A stretch of 31,373 nt of DNA from JAGVPT01 sp035500675. GTDB lineage: Bacteria > Bacteroidota > Ignavibacteria > UBA10030 > UBA8401. The position numbers and the translations under genes are program-made. Every line of letters starts with the position of its first letter. The stretch's first letter is position 1. The notes under the pieces were generated by a model. It made no database searches and was not told the origin of the DNA. It saw only the letters and a program-made list of their open reading frames with translations. The stretch spans positions 1 to 31,373 of the forward strand of contig DATJXA010000174.1 of NCBI GenBank assembly GCA_035500675.1, in the 5' to 3' direction. Below, in pieces: positions 16,194 through 22,594 of this stretch.

Positions 16194-17191
16194 CGATGTG
16201 TTACCTCCTCTATGACCGTCCGTGCTTGCCGCCGGACGTAATTGTTTTGGTCTGATTCTATTTTATGTCTGAGCATATCGAGGACATCCTGGTCCATGTG
16301 GTGTCCATCCACGCTTGCTACTGCAAGTCCGTTGATCGCGGCAATGCGCATTCCTGAATTTTTGTCGTGCATAAGGGTGTAAACGAGAGCATCCCGGATC
16401 TCTCCGTCGAACGGGTAGCGGAGCAACGCGCGCATCGCCTCCTGGCGGACGCCCGGATTGTCATCTCCCTTGAGTGCCGAAATGAGCGCCGTTTTCACAG
16501 CGGGGTCGGGCGCCTGTTGGTCGTGAGCTTGGGACGCGATCGCGCTGACAGTCCGCAACCGAACCCCAGGATTATCTTCAGTGGTCAAAGCGCGTGCGAG
16601 CACCTTTTGAATTTTTTCGTCGTTGATATTGCCGCGCACGTGCATCGGAGTGACGGCGTCAAAAGTAAATTCTATCATCCCGTCGCCGGCATTGGAATTC
16701 ATCATGCGAACGTTCGATGTGCGGGTATTGCCCTGCGTGAAGGACTCGTCGTCGGTACCGGTTTGTTTCGCTTGTTGGACATAAGGATGCTCAACGGCGA
16801 TCGGCTTTTCTTCCGTTTTTTCCGGACGAGAAAAAAGGCTATACCCGACAAGGACCCCGAGGAGCGTCAGCGCTATCCCGCCAAGCGCAAAGCGGTACTC
16901 GCGAACGAAAAAATCCCGCACGGCGTCGAGCGCTGTATCGAATGCGCGGTGCCGCAAGTGACGCTCGAGCAGGATCTTTCGCAGTTGGGTCCGCGCTTCT
17001 TCGAGCATGAGGTCGGTAACCTCGACCGGCCGATGACCGGCAATCGCTGAGGTAAACTTTTTGATCGCGGCAAGTTCTTCGCGGCACTCAGCGCAGCTGC
17101 GCAAGTGAATGTTGAGAAGATCCTCTTCATCCGGAGTGAGTTCACCGACCGCAGAGAGAGAAAGCCATTCCTTAAATTGATCGTGCTTCAT
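16190..17191 (-). CDS. Zinc-finger anti-sigma factor fused to periplasmic HEAT repeats
   Basis: 333 residues. The N-terminal part is a ZAS/zf-HC2 anti-sigma domain: HLRSCAEC supplies His29, Cys33 and Cys36 for zinc, preceded by LTPDEEDLL. Residues 101-119 form one transmembrane helix (FALGGIALTLLGVLVGYSL). After a linker, residues about 183-330 are HEAT-like repeats, each with a NPGVR or NSGMR turn (DNPGVRLRTVSAIA, DNPGVRQEAMRALL, NSGMRIAAINGLA, NNYVRRQARTVIEE). The topology puts the zinc domain in the cytosol and the HEAT repeats outside the inner membrane, where they may sense the envelope signal. ATGA overlaps join it to the sigma factor upstream and to the DUF4097 gene downstream. The HEAT fusion is unusual for an anti-sigma factor, as far as I know. 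Confidence 0.88.
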   Translation of the reverse strand: MKHDQFKEWLSLSAVGELTPDEEDLLNIHLRSCAECREELAAIKKFTSAIAGHRPVEVTDLMLEEARTQLRKILLERHLRHRAFDTALDAVRDFFVREYRFALGGIALTLLGVLVGYSLFSRPEKTEEKPIAVEHPYVQQAKQTGTDDESFTQGNTRTSNVRMMNSNAGDGMIEFTFDAVTPMHVRGNINDEKIQKVLARALTTEDNPGVRLRTVSAIASQAHDQQAPDPAVKTALISALKGDDNPGVRQEAMRALLRYPFDGEIRDALVYTLMHDKNSGMRIAAINGLAVASVDGHHMDQDVLDMLRHKIESDQNNYVRRQARTVIEEVTHR

Positions 17192-17781
17192 TCAGATACT
17201 CCTTCGCCAAAAATACTTTTAAGCCGCTCGCGCATCCTTTGTGTCGCTGTGAAGAGATGTTTCTTCACCGTTCCCTCCGAGCATTGCATCGCATCGGCAA
17301 TTTCCCTCAGCTTGAGCCCCTCATAATGTTTCAGGGTAAACACCATTTTTTGTTGAGGCGACAAGCTTGTCAACGCTTCCCGCACGTGCAGCGCAATCTC
17401 CTGATCGATGACATGCTGGTCCGGAAGAGGATCGTGGGAACGCGCCGCCGGATGGGATTGCGCCTCTCCATCCCCCTCCTCATAATCCCCGTCGAGTGAA
17501 ACATGTGCGTTCCGTTTTCTGCGGGACCGGTGCGTGAGGCATACGTTTGTCGTAATGCGATAGAGCCATGTCGCGAATTCGCTTTGCATCTTGAAACGCC
17601 GCAATCCCTGATACACTCTCAGAAAGACTTCCTGATAGATATCCTTTGCGTCGTCTGAGTTGCTGACAAACCGGGCCGCAATCGTCAGGACCTGCTTGTC
17701 GTAACGGAAGACGAGCTGCTCGAACGCAGAAAAATCGCCCTGCTGTGCTTTGAGAATAAGTTCGGTGTCGTGCGGCGCCAT
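17188..17781 (-). CDS. ECF-family RNA polymerase sigma factor
   Basis: 197 residues, typical of ECF sigma factors. Region 2 covers about residues 20-95 (FEQLVFRYDKQVLTIAARFV, DAKDIYQEVFLRVYQGLRRF, SEFATWLYRITTNVCLTHRS). A 45-residue acidic linker follows, and region 4 covers about 130-185 (LTSLSPQQKMVFTLKHYEGL, LREIADAMQCSEGTVKKHLF). It recognises its own promoters in complex with core polymerase. The ATG at 17779-17781 has no strong Shine-Dalgarno. The gene overlaps the anti-sigma gene by ATGA, so the two are probably made in fixed ratio. Such units often autoregulate, but no -35/-10 pair shared with other genes of the window was identified. Confidence 0.95.
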   Translation of the reverse strand: MAPHDTELILKAQQGDFSAFEQLVFRYDKQVLTIAARFVSNSDDAKDIYQEVFLRVYQGLRRFKMQSEFATWLYRITTNVCLTHRSRRKRNAHVSLDGDYEEGDGEAQSHPAARSHDPLPDQHVIDQEIALHVREALTSLSPQQKMVFTLKHYEGLKLREIADAMQCSEGTVKKHLFTATQRMRERLKSIFGEGVSE

Positions 17782-17854
17782 ACGATATCGTTGTTAAGGA
17801 ATTGGACTTGGCTCCCGAAAAAAGGTTGGGGGGTAAAAGCGGTAAGACTGCCGT

Positions 17855-18076
17855 TTAAAATATGCTTCGGATCAGCAGCAAAATCCCGAAAATGACGAGC
17901 GGAATGCCGACGGGGGCGGCCACCAGAGTGACCGAAAGAAAAATCCCGATCGCTATGCACACGAGGCCGATCAGAGCGGCCAGAACCCGGCCCGTCAGTT
18001 TCATAACAAAACTGAAGATCGCCCACACAATGGTAAACGGGAGGAGAAGAATCGAGGTTTTCTTGTTACTTGACAT
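17855..18076 (-). CDS. Small hydrophobic membrane protein
   Basis: 73 residues, almost all hydrophobic: MSSNKKTS is the only soluble start, then helices at about 9-27, 29-50 and 51-72 (two or three membrane passes). A good Shine-Dalgarno, AAGGAGGTGCT, precedes the ATG, which supports expression. No family was recognised with certainty. It lies 73 nt upstream of the sigma factor gene and could be the first gene of that operon or a separate envelope-stress gene. A weak hairpin follows it, with no clear U run. Confidence 0.75.
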   Translation of the reverse strand: MSSNKKTSILLLPFTIVWAIFSFVMKLTGRVLAALIGLVCIAIGIFLSVTLVAAPVGIPLVIFGILLLIRSIF

Positions 18077-18143
18077 AGCACCTCCTTAGGTAGCAAAAAG
18101 GTATGGACTATTTGGATTGAGTGCAACAAGAAAGGGGGAAAAT

Positions 18144-18178
18144 GAATGAACCGTTCCCTTAAAGGGAACGGTTCATTC
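18144..18178 (-). terminator. 35-bp inverted repeat, copy 2 of the GAACCGTTC palindrome, probable terminator
   Basis: Arms of 17 bp (GAATGAACCGTTCCCTT and its reverse complement) flank a single A. Read on the minus strand it is followed by CATTTTCCCCCTTTCTT, moderately U-rich, so it may terminate transcription of the secreted-protein gene at 18204-18644. Nine outer bases, GAACCGTTC, match copy 1 at 12192-12217; the inner bases differ in a paired way. Confidence 0.75.
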
Positions 18179-18182
18179 TGTT

Positions 18183-18214
18183 GGACGAACTCGGAGGTCG
18201 TGGTTAGTTCGTCC
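18183..18214 (-). repeat. Second hairpin overlapping the stop codon of the secreted-protein gene
   Basis: GGACGAACT (18183-18191) and AGTTCGTCC (18206-18214) form a 9-bp inverted repeat around a 14-nt loop. It overlaps the stop codon at 18204-18206 and lies only 4 nt from the 18144-18178 inverted repeat, so the transcript would end in two stacked hairpins. Confidence 0.7.
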
Positions 18215-18644
18215 GTGAGCCAAGAAGTCTTTCTTGTAACTGTCCTGCAATGGAGGCAAAAAATTGATCCGTTGTTTCGTACGGCACGTGCTCCTTCTTT
18301 GCAAACCATTTAGGATTATCAAGCACGTTCGATGCAAGATATGCTTTGTAGCGGATCGAAGGCGTGCTGCCGTTCGTAGCCAGGCTGTCCGTGACATTTT
18401 TGATCTCTGCGAAGTCAGCATCCGGATGCAGCATCTTAATTTCAGCGGCTTGCATCATGGATGATTCCGCCAATCCGGCATTCTCCGACCGCAGCGCCAT
18501 CAAATAATTCATTTTCGCGATCTTCGACGTGCAATCAAATTTGGGTGCGGGCTGAGTTCCGTTGCTGGGCGGATATTGTGCAAACGCTTCAAAATTGAAC
18601 GCGACCGCCATTGCTATCATTGTTATCGTTGTGTGCTTTTTCAT
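18204..18644 (-). CDS. Small secreted protein of unknown function
   Basis: 146 residues from ATG 18642-18644, chosen because CGGAGG lies six bases upstream and a clean signal peptide follows (MKKHTTITMIAMAVAFNFEA, cleaved near AFA/QYPP). The mature part is about 120 residues and mostly helical, with one cysteine (FDCTSKIAKMNYLMALRSEN) and the motif PSIRYKAYLASNVLDNP. I do not recognise a family. About 95 bp upstream lies a triple 10-bp-spaced repeat also found before the 18844-20055 gene, so the two may be co-regulated by the nearby OmpR-type pair. Two hairpins follow the stop. Confidence 0.78.
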   Translation of the reverse strand: MKKHTTITMIAMAVAFNFEAFAQYPPSNGTQPAPKFDCTSKIAKMNYLMALRSENAGLAESSMMQAAEIKMLHPDADFAEIKNVTDSLATNGSTPSIRYKAYLASNVLDNPKWFAKKEHVPYETTDQFFASIAGQLQERLLGSRTN

Positions 18645-18739
18645 GACTGCCTCCGATGTTTGTTGAGTTGTGTTGCGATGAATCAATTTCTTTATCCACA
18701 TAGTTGAACGGCGAAAGAAACAGGAAGATGTCTTTTGAT

Positions 18740-18765
18740 CGTAAAGAGTTGTCACGAATTGTCAC
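18740..18765 (-). promoter_or_regulatory. Triple direct repeat, candidate OmpR-type operator (site 1)
   Basis: On the minus strand GTGACA (18760-18765), GTGACA (18750-18755) and TTTACG (18740-18745) follow one another with exactly 10 bp between starts. Direct repeats of about one helical turn are the hallmark of OmpR/PhoB-type binding sites. The same arrangement occurs at 20115-20140; 23 of 30 aligned bases are identical between the two. Confidence 0.6.
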
Positions 18766-18784
18766 AGAAGCAGGGCCACAAACG

Positions 18785-18816
18785 AAAAGTGCGGCCCGGG
18801 ATAACCCGAGCCGCAC
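18785..18816 (-). terminator. Intrinsic terminator after the double-module protein gene
   Basis: On the minus strand GTGCGGC, one unpaired base, CGGG, a TTAT loop, CCCG, and GCCGCAC form a long GC-rich hairpin (18789-18816), followed by TTTTCGTTTG. It lies about 28 bp after the stop at 18844. Confidence 0.88.
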
Positions 18817-18843
18817 TCGTTCGCGGAAGGCTCATCGAGATGA

Positions 18844-20055
18844 TTATTTGAAGATGTCGAAGAATTTCCATCGGTCTTTTTCTTTCACCGTGTGTGCCCG
18901 CTCCCAACGACGATAGTGATCCCCCGTCACGAATCCGATCGGTCCGTCGTAAATGCCGCCTCCGAGAAAATTGTCGTAGACGCGTACTGCGAGAACGTTC
19001 GTCCCGCCAAATTTAATGATATCGGACGAGACCGTGTACGCCCTGAATTTACGGTATTCATCTCCATGAACGTGCGATCCCCCTGTCCGGCCGATATACT
19101 CTCCGTTGAGATATGCCTTGTCAACATCGTCGATCTTTCCGAGGAGAAGAACAAGATCCTGGCCGCTGAATTTATCGGGCACTGTAAAATGAATTCTATA
19201 CCAACCCACTCCGTCGTAATCCTTGAACCCTTGCGTTTCCCAGTATGCGGGCACAAGAACATGCTTCCACTCCGAATCATCGAACGAAGGTTTCGCCCAG
19301 TCGTCATCGTCACCCGTCTTGAGTCTCCAGTCTCCGGCGATCGCTACATCCGGATAAAAATAGTCTTCCATCTCGAACACCCCTGGTTTGCCGCTCACCA
19401 TCCCTCCGACCAGCTGGTCGTCGTACACCCGTACCGCGATCACGTTATCGCCGTTAAAGGTAAGATATTCCTTGAGCGCCTCGAATTTCTGGTCGATATT
19501 GTATGCAGTGACAAAGTGAGGGGGAAACGCGCCCGTGAAACTCACAAAGTGCCCGTTGAGGTACACTTCGCTCACATCGTCGACGTCGCCGATGTGAATA
19601 TAAAGAGGCTTGTCTTTCAGGTCTGAAGAGATACGGAAATGTTTTCTGTACCAGGCGTAACCGTCATAGCCGGGATACCCTTCGTCTTCCCAATTCGCAG
19701 GGACGAAGATCTGATCCCATTTGCTGTCGTCGAGCTTCGGGTCGGCCCACGCCGGTTTATCGCCAAGCTTGAATTTCCATTGACCGCGAAAATCGACCAG
19801 CATTTTCCATTCCTGCGCAACGGTCACTTCATGGAACGCAAAAAGCGATGCGAAGAGAATGAGGCCGGCGAGAATCTGTCGGCGACCGGATTTCTGTTCA
19901 ACATTTAGAAGCGCCGATGAAGAGGCGATATCTGTCTGTATTTCTTTTTGCTCAGTTTGAAGTGTGGTGGCTGGCACTTTTTTCCCCTCAAATGGGGAAA
20001 TCCACACAACCTGTGAAAAACACTGTGTAATAAAATTTCTGGTCATCGTTTCCAT
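18844..20055 (-). CDS. Envelope protein with two tandem glycoside-hydrolase-2-N-like binding modules
   Basis: Starting at ATG 20053-20055 (AAAGAGGATAGT upstream; an earlier in-frame ATG at 20079 lacks a Shine-Dalgarno) the protein has 403 residues. Numbering from the earlier ATG, residues 69-88 are a hydrophobic segment ending TVAQE, a signal peptide or anchor, preceded by an unusual ~60-residue polar extension. Two homologous jelly-roll modules follow: about 93-238 (GQWKFKLGD, DDSKWDQIFVPANWE, YAWYRKHF, DDVSEVYLNG, VIAVRVYDD) and about 244-395 (GDWRLKTGD, DDSEWKHVLVPAYWE, VGWYRIHF, DDVDKAYLNG, VLAVRVYDN). They resemble the galactose-binding-like N-terminal domain of family 2 glycosidases and sialate esterases. 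No catalytic domain follows, so glycan binding in the periplasm or at the surface is inferred. A candidate operator lies about 60 bp upstream. Confidence 0.85.
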   Translation of the reverse strand: METMTRNFITQCFSQVVWISPFEGKKVPATTLQTEQKEIQTDIASSSALLNVEQKSGRRQILAGLILFASLFAFHEVTVAQEWKMLVDFRGQWKFKLGDKPAWADPKLDDSKWDQIFVPANWEDEGYPGYDGYAWYRKHFRISSDLKDKPLYIHIGDVDDVSEVYLNGHFVSFTGAFPPHFVTAYNIDQKFEALKEYLTFNGDNVIAVRVYDDQLVGGMVSGKPGVFEMEDYFYPDVAIAGDWRLKTGDDDDWAKPSFDDSEWKHVLVPAYWETQGFKDYDGVGWYRIHFTVPDKFSGQDLVLLLGKIDDVDKAYLNGEYIGRTGGSHVHGDEYRKFRAYTVSSDIIKFGGTNVLAVRVYDNFLGGGIYDGPIGFVTGDHYRRWERAHTVKEKDRWKFFDIFK

Positions 20056-20114
20056 ACTATCCTCTTTTAACTCATGCAATCTACATGAGTGAAAAGAAAG
20101 ATGTGTCTCTTGGG

Positions 20115-20140
20115 GGTAAAGAGATGTAAAAAAATGTCAC
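20115..20140 (-). promoter_or_regulatory. Triple direct repeat, candidate OmpR-type operator (site 2)
   Basis: On the minus strand GTGACA (20135-20140), TTTACA (20125-20130) and TTTACC (20115-20120) are spaced by exactly 10 bp. It lies upstream of the double-module gene and immediately beyond the end of the OmpR-type regulator gene. It aligns with site 1, including AAGATGT on the downstream side with a 2-bp gap. The DNA between it and the start codon carries no strong -35/-10 pair. Confidence 0.6.
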
Positions 20141-20196
20141 GGCAGAAAGGAGGACAAACCCCGTCCATAAACATCCTGCAGGACGCGATGGGCAAG

Positions 20197-20880
20197 TTAT
20201 GGAATCAGCTTGTAACCGGCGCCGTGTATGGTGATGAGATGCTTCGGTTTGGAAGGAGACGGTTCGATCTTCTGGCGCAGCTTTAGAATGAAATTGTCGA
20301 CCGTCCGCGAGTTGATTGAATCGTCGTAGCCCCACACGTTAGTGAGCAATGCGTCGCGGCTCACGACTTGATTTTTGTGCTGCCACAAAAAGCGGAGGAT
20401 ATCGCATTCCTTCGGGGTCATGTCGATGGCCTTTCCTTTTCGCGCCGCGGTATACGTCGTAAAATCGATGTCAACATTTCCGATTTTTGTCTTGCCCGCC
20501 GTTTCGGGCGCTCCTTCTTTTCGTCTCAACACGGCCTTGATGCGGGCGAGAAGCTCGCGGAGACTGAAGGGTTTCGTGATGTAATCGTCCGCGCCAAGCT
20601 CAAGACCCAGCACTTTGTCCACTTCTTCTCCTTTCGCGGTGAGCATGATGATCGGAGAACGTACCCCTTTCTCTCGAGCACTTTTGCAAACGTCGAAGCC
20701 CGACATCCCCGGAAGCATGACGTCGAGAAGAACGAGATCGTAGTCGCGATGGATCATCTTTCGCAGCCCGTCTTTGCCGTCTCCGACAACGTCGATCGAG
20801 TAGCCTTCAAATTCAAGATTATCTTTGAGCCCTCGCTGCATTTCAGGCTCGTCTTCAACAAGCAATATGGATGATGACAT
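20197..20880 (-). CDS. OmpR/PhoB-family response regulator
   Basis: 227 residues from ATG 20878-20880, where MSSSILLVEDEPEMQ gives a standard receiver start; an in-frame start further upstream would add 27 residues that do not belong to the family. The receiver domain covers 1-120 with acidic residues VEDE, phosphoacceptor Asp53 (LLDVMLPG), Thr in IIMLTAKG and Lys in YITKPFS. The C-terminal winged-helix (about 130-225) has DMTPKECDILRFLWQ, VVSRDALLTNVWGYD and SRTVDNFILKLRQKI, then HLITIHGAGYKLIP. It binds DNA as a dimer on direct repeats. The cognate kinase gene is 41 nt upstream. Probable targets lie just downstream, where two genes share repeat boxes of the expected type. Confidence 0.96.
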   Translation of the reverse strand: MSSSILLVEDEPEMQRGLKDNLEFEGYSIDVVGDGKDGLRKMIHRDYDLVLLDVMLPGMSGFDVCKSAREKGVRSPIIMLTAKGEEVDKVLGLELGADDYITKPFSLRELLARIKAVLRRKEGAPETAGKTKIGNVDIDFTTYTAARKGKAIDMTPKECDILRFLWQHKNQVVSRDALLTNVWGYDDSINSRTVDNFILKLRQKIEPSPSKPKHLITIHGAGYKLIP

Positions 20881-20921
20881 GAAAGAAGGATCCTTTTTCG
20901 TAAGTTGAACGCAAAGCAAAT

Positions 20922-22514
20922 CTATGACGACGGTGAGACCGGCAGCGAAACACGGAAGCAACTCCCCTTTCCAAGTTGGCTGCGAACTTCTACATTTCCA
21001 CTGTGCGCATCGACGATATGCCGTACTAACGCGAGCCCGAGCCCGCTCCCTTTCGTCGTATGGACAAGCCCGGTGGAAACGCGATAGAACTTTTCAAAGA
21101 TTCGGTTCTGATGTTCAGGCGCAATGCCGATGCCGTGGTCTTCTACTTCAAAGAAGGCCATCCCCCCCTCTTGACCGGTTGCGATGCGCAGGTATTTTTC
21201 CGTTCCGGTGTACTTCACCGCGTTATCGATGATGTTGTGGAGCGTCTCGGCGATCGCCTCCCCGTCCGTGCTCACGGCCGGAAGCCGAGGCGCAAGGTCG
21301 ATGACAACCGTGAACCCTTTGTCGCGCAACTGCAGTGTGTAAAAGTCGATCACGCTGGTGACCAAAGCGTTGAGGTCGGTCGGCTTGAGGTCGTACGCTC
21401 TTCGGCCCGCCTCCATTCTCGAAAAATTCAACAAGTTGTTGACGAGACGGCTTAAGCGCTCCGATTCCTGAATGATCGTGTGATAATATTCATGCTTTTT
21501 CTTTTCAGTCTTGACGCGCTTCATCTCGAGCGTTTCGGCGAACATGCGGATGAGCGACAGCGGTGTGCGCAGTTCATGCGAGACGTTGGAAACAAAATCC
21601 GACCTCAGTTGGATGAGATCCATTTCCCGACGGATCGTCCTGTAGATGAGCCATGCGCCCGCCAGAAGAAAAATATCGAGGATGACGATGATGCCGAGAT
21701 TGCGGTACGAGCGGCTCTCCACAAGCTCGTCGATCGTTTTCCCCTTAAGGCGAATGCCGAGCTGGTAGTCCGGGAGAAGCCACAGAGATCTAAACTGCTT
21801 GAGGTCCGCGGCTTGAACCGAAGACGTTGCGTCGACGATCTCTTGTGTTCGTTTCTTCACCACGGCGAGAATAAACTCATCGCCCGCCGCATCCTGAAGT
21901 TTTCGGGAAAGAATATTCTGAACAAAGTCCTGCGGGTCGAGCACCATCCCCACAACGCGCATCGCCGATCCGTGATCTTTCGCAATAAAAACGAGCACGA
22001 GCGGCCTGTTTCCTTGTAATGAGTCGGCATCCGTCAGCGCTTCGACTTTTCTGTATTCCACTTTTTGGTAATCGACAAGCTGTTCTATTTTTGCTTTGTT
22101 TGCAGCTAACTGGCGTAGGATCTCTTTTTCCTTCAGGGAAACAGCGCCTGAATTGCCGCGCGACGATTCGACCGTAACGATCGACCGGAACCCAGTATCG
22201 GCGATAAAAACCGATCTGACCGTAGTTCGGCGATCGACAAATTCCCGCAGGGACCGGACAAGCTCGTTTTGAGAAGCAGCTGATCTGTCCGCAACAATAT
22301 TCTGGAGATTCCCCGCCCAGGCCGACACGGCATCCCAGGAATATTGATTCATCGAATACAATACCGCGTCGAGCTGCTGACGGTACATAACGCCGAACAT
22401 TTTTTCGCTCGTGCTGAGCGAGCTGATTTCATACCCGGAATAAAATAAAGCGGGCAGGAGGACGATGAGAAGGAAAATCAGAGATATCTTTTTGAGTGGT
22501 GATTGCGGGTTCAC
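20922..22514 (-). CDS. Membrane sensor histidine kinase
   Basis: 530 residues; start GTG at 22512-22514 with GGA upstream. Transmembrane helices at about 9-27 and 273-291 enclose a ~245-residue extracytoplasmic sensor region with no family I recognise. After a short juxtamembrane stretch comes the dimerisation/phosphoacceptor domain (VSNVSHELRTPLSLIRMFAE, His313), then the ATPase domain with the N box (LHNIIDNAVKYTG), G1 (VEDHGIGIAP), F (IFEKFYRV) and G2 (GSGLGLALVRHIV). It phosphorylates the OmpR-type regulator encoded 41 nt downstream. The long sensor region suggests an envelope or periplasmic signal, in line with the secreted proteins proposed as targets. Confidence 0.95.
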   Translation of the reverse strand: MNPQSPLKKISLIFLLIVLLPALFYSGYEISSLSTSEKMFGVMYRQQLDAVLYSMNQYSWDAVSAWAGNLQNIVADRSAASQNELVRSLREFVDRRTTVRSVFIADTGFRSIVTVESSRGNSGAVSLKEKEILRQLAANKAKIEQLVDYQKVEYRKVEALTDADSLQGNRPLVLVFIAKDHGSAMRVVGMVLDPQDFVQNILSRKLQDAAGDEFILAVVKKRTQEIVDATSSVQAADLKQFRSLWLLPDYQLGIRLKGKTIDELVESRSYRNLGIIVILDIFLLAGAWLIYRTIRREMDLIQLRSDFVSNVSHELRTPLSLIRMFAETLEMKRVKTEKKKHEYYHTIIQESERLSRLVNNLLNFSRMEAGRRAYDLKPTDLNALVTSVIDFYTLQLRDKGFTVVIDLAPRLPAVSTDGEAIAETLHNIIDNAVKYTGTEKYLRIATGQEGGMAFFEVEDHGIGIAPEHQNRIFEKFYRVSTGLVHTTKGSGLGLALVRHIVDAHSGNVEVRSQLGKGSCFRVSLPVSPSS

Positions 22515-22558
22515 GCTAGATCCAAGGAGGATAAAAAAGGAGGATGCCGTAGGTTCGA

Positions 22559-22583
22559 GGGGGTTGCGAGAGAGCTAACCCCC
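22559..22583 (-). terminator. GC-rich hairpin between the D-lactate-dehydrogenase-like gene and the kinase gene
   Basis: GGGGGTT (22559-22565) and AACCCCC (22577-22583) form a 7-bp stem with an 11-nt loop, about 12 bp after the stop at 22595. On the minus strand no U run follows directly, so it may be a weak terminator or a processing hairpin. It separates the NtrC/NtrB unit from the OmpR-type unit. Confidence 0.5.
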
Positions 22584-22594
22584 GCTCGGTTTTT

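Noticed and set aside
20081..20335. An 84-residue minus-strand frame at the end of the OmpR-type regulator gene
   Set aside because: More than half lies out of frame in the regulator gene, and the rest runs through the candidate operator; no supporting start signal.
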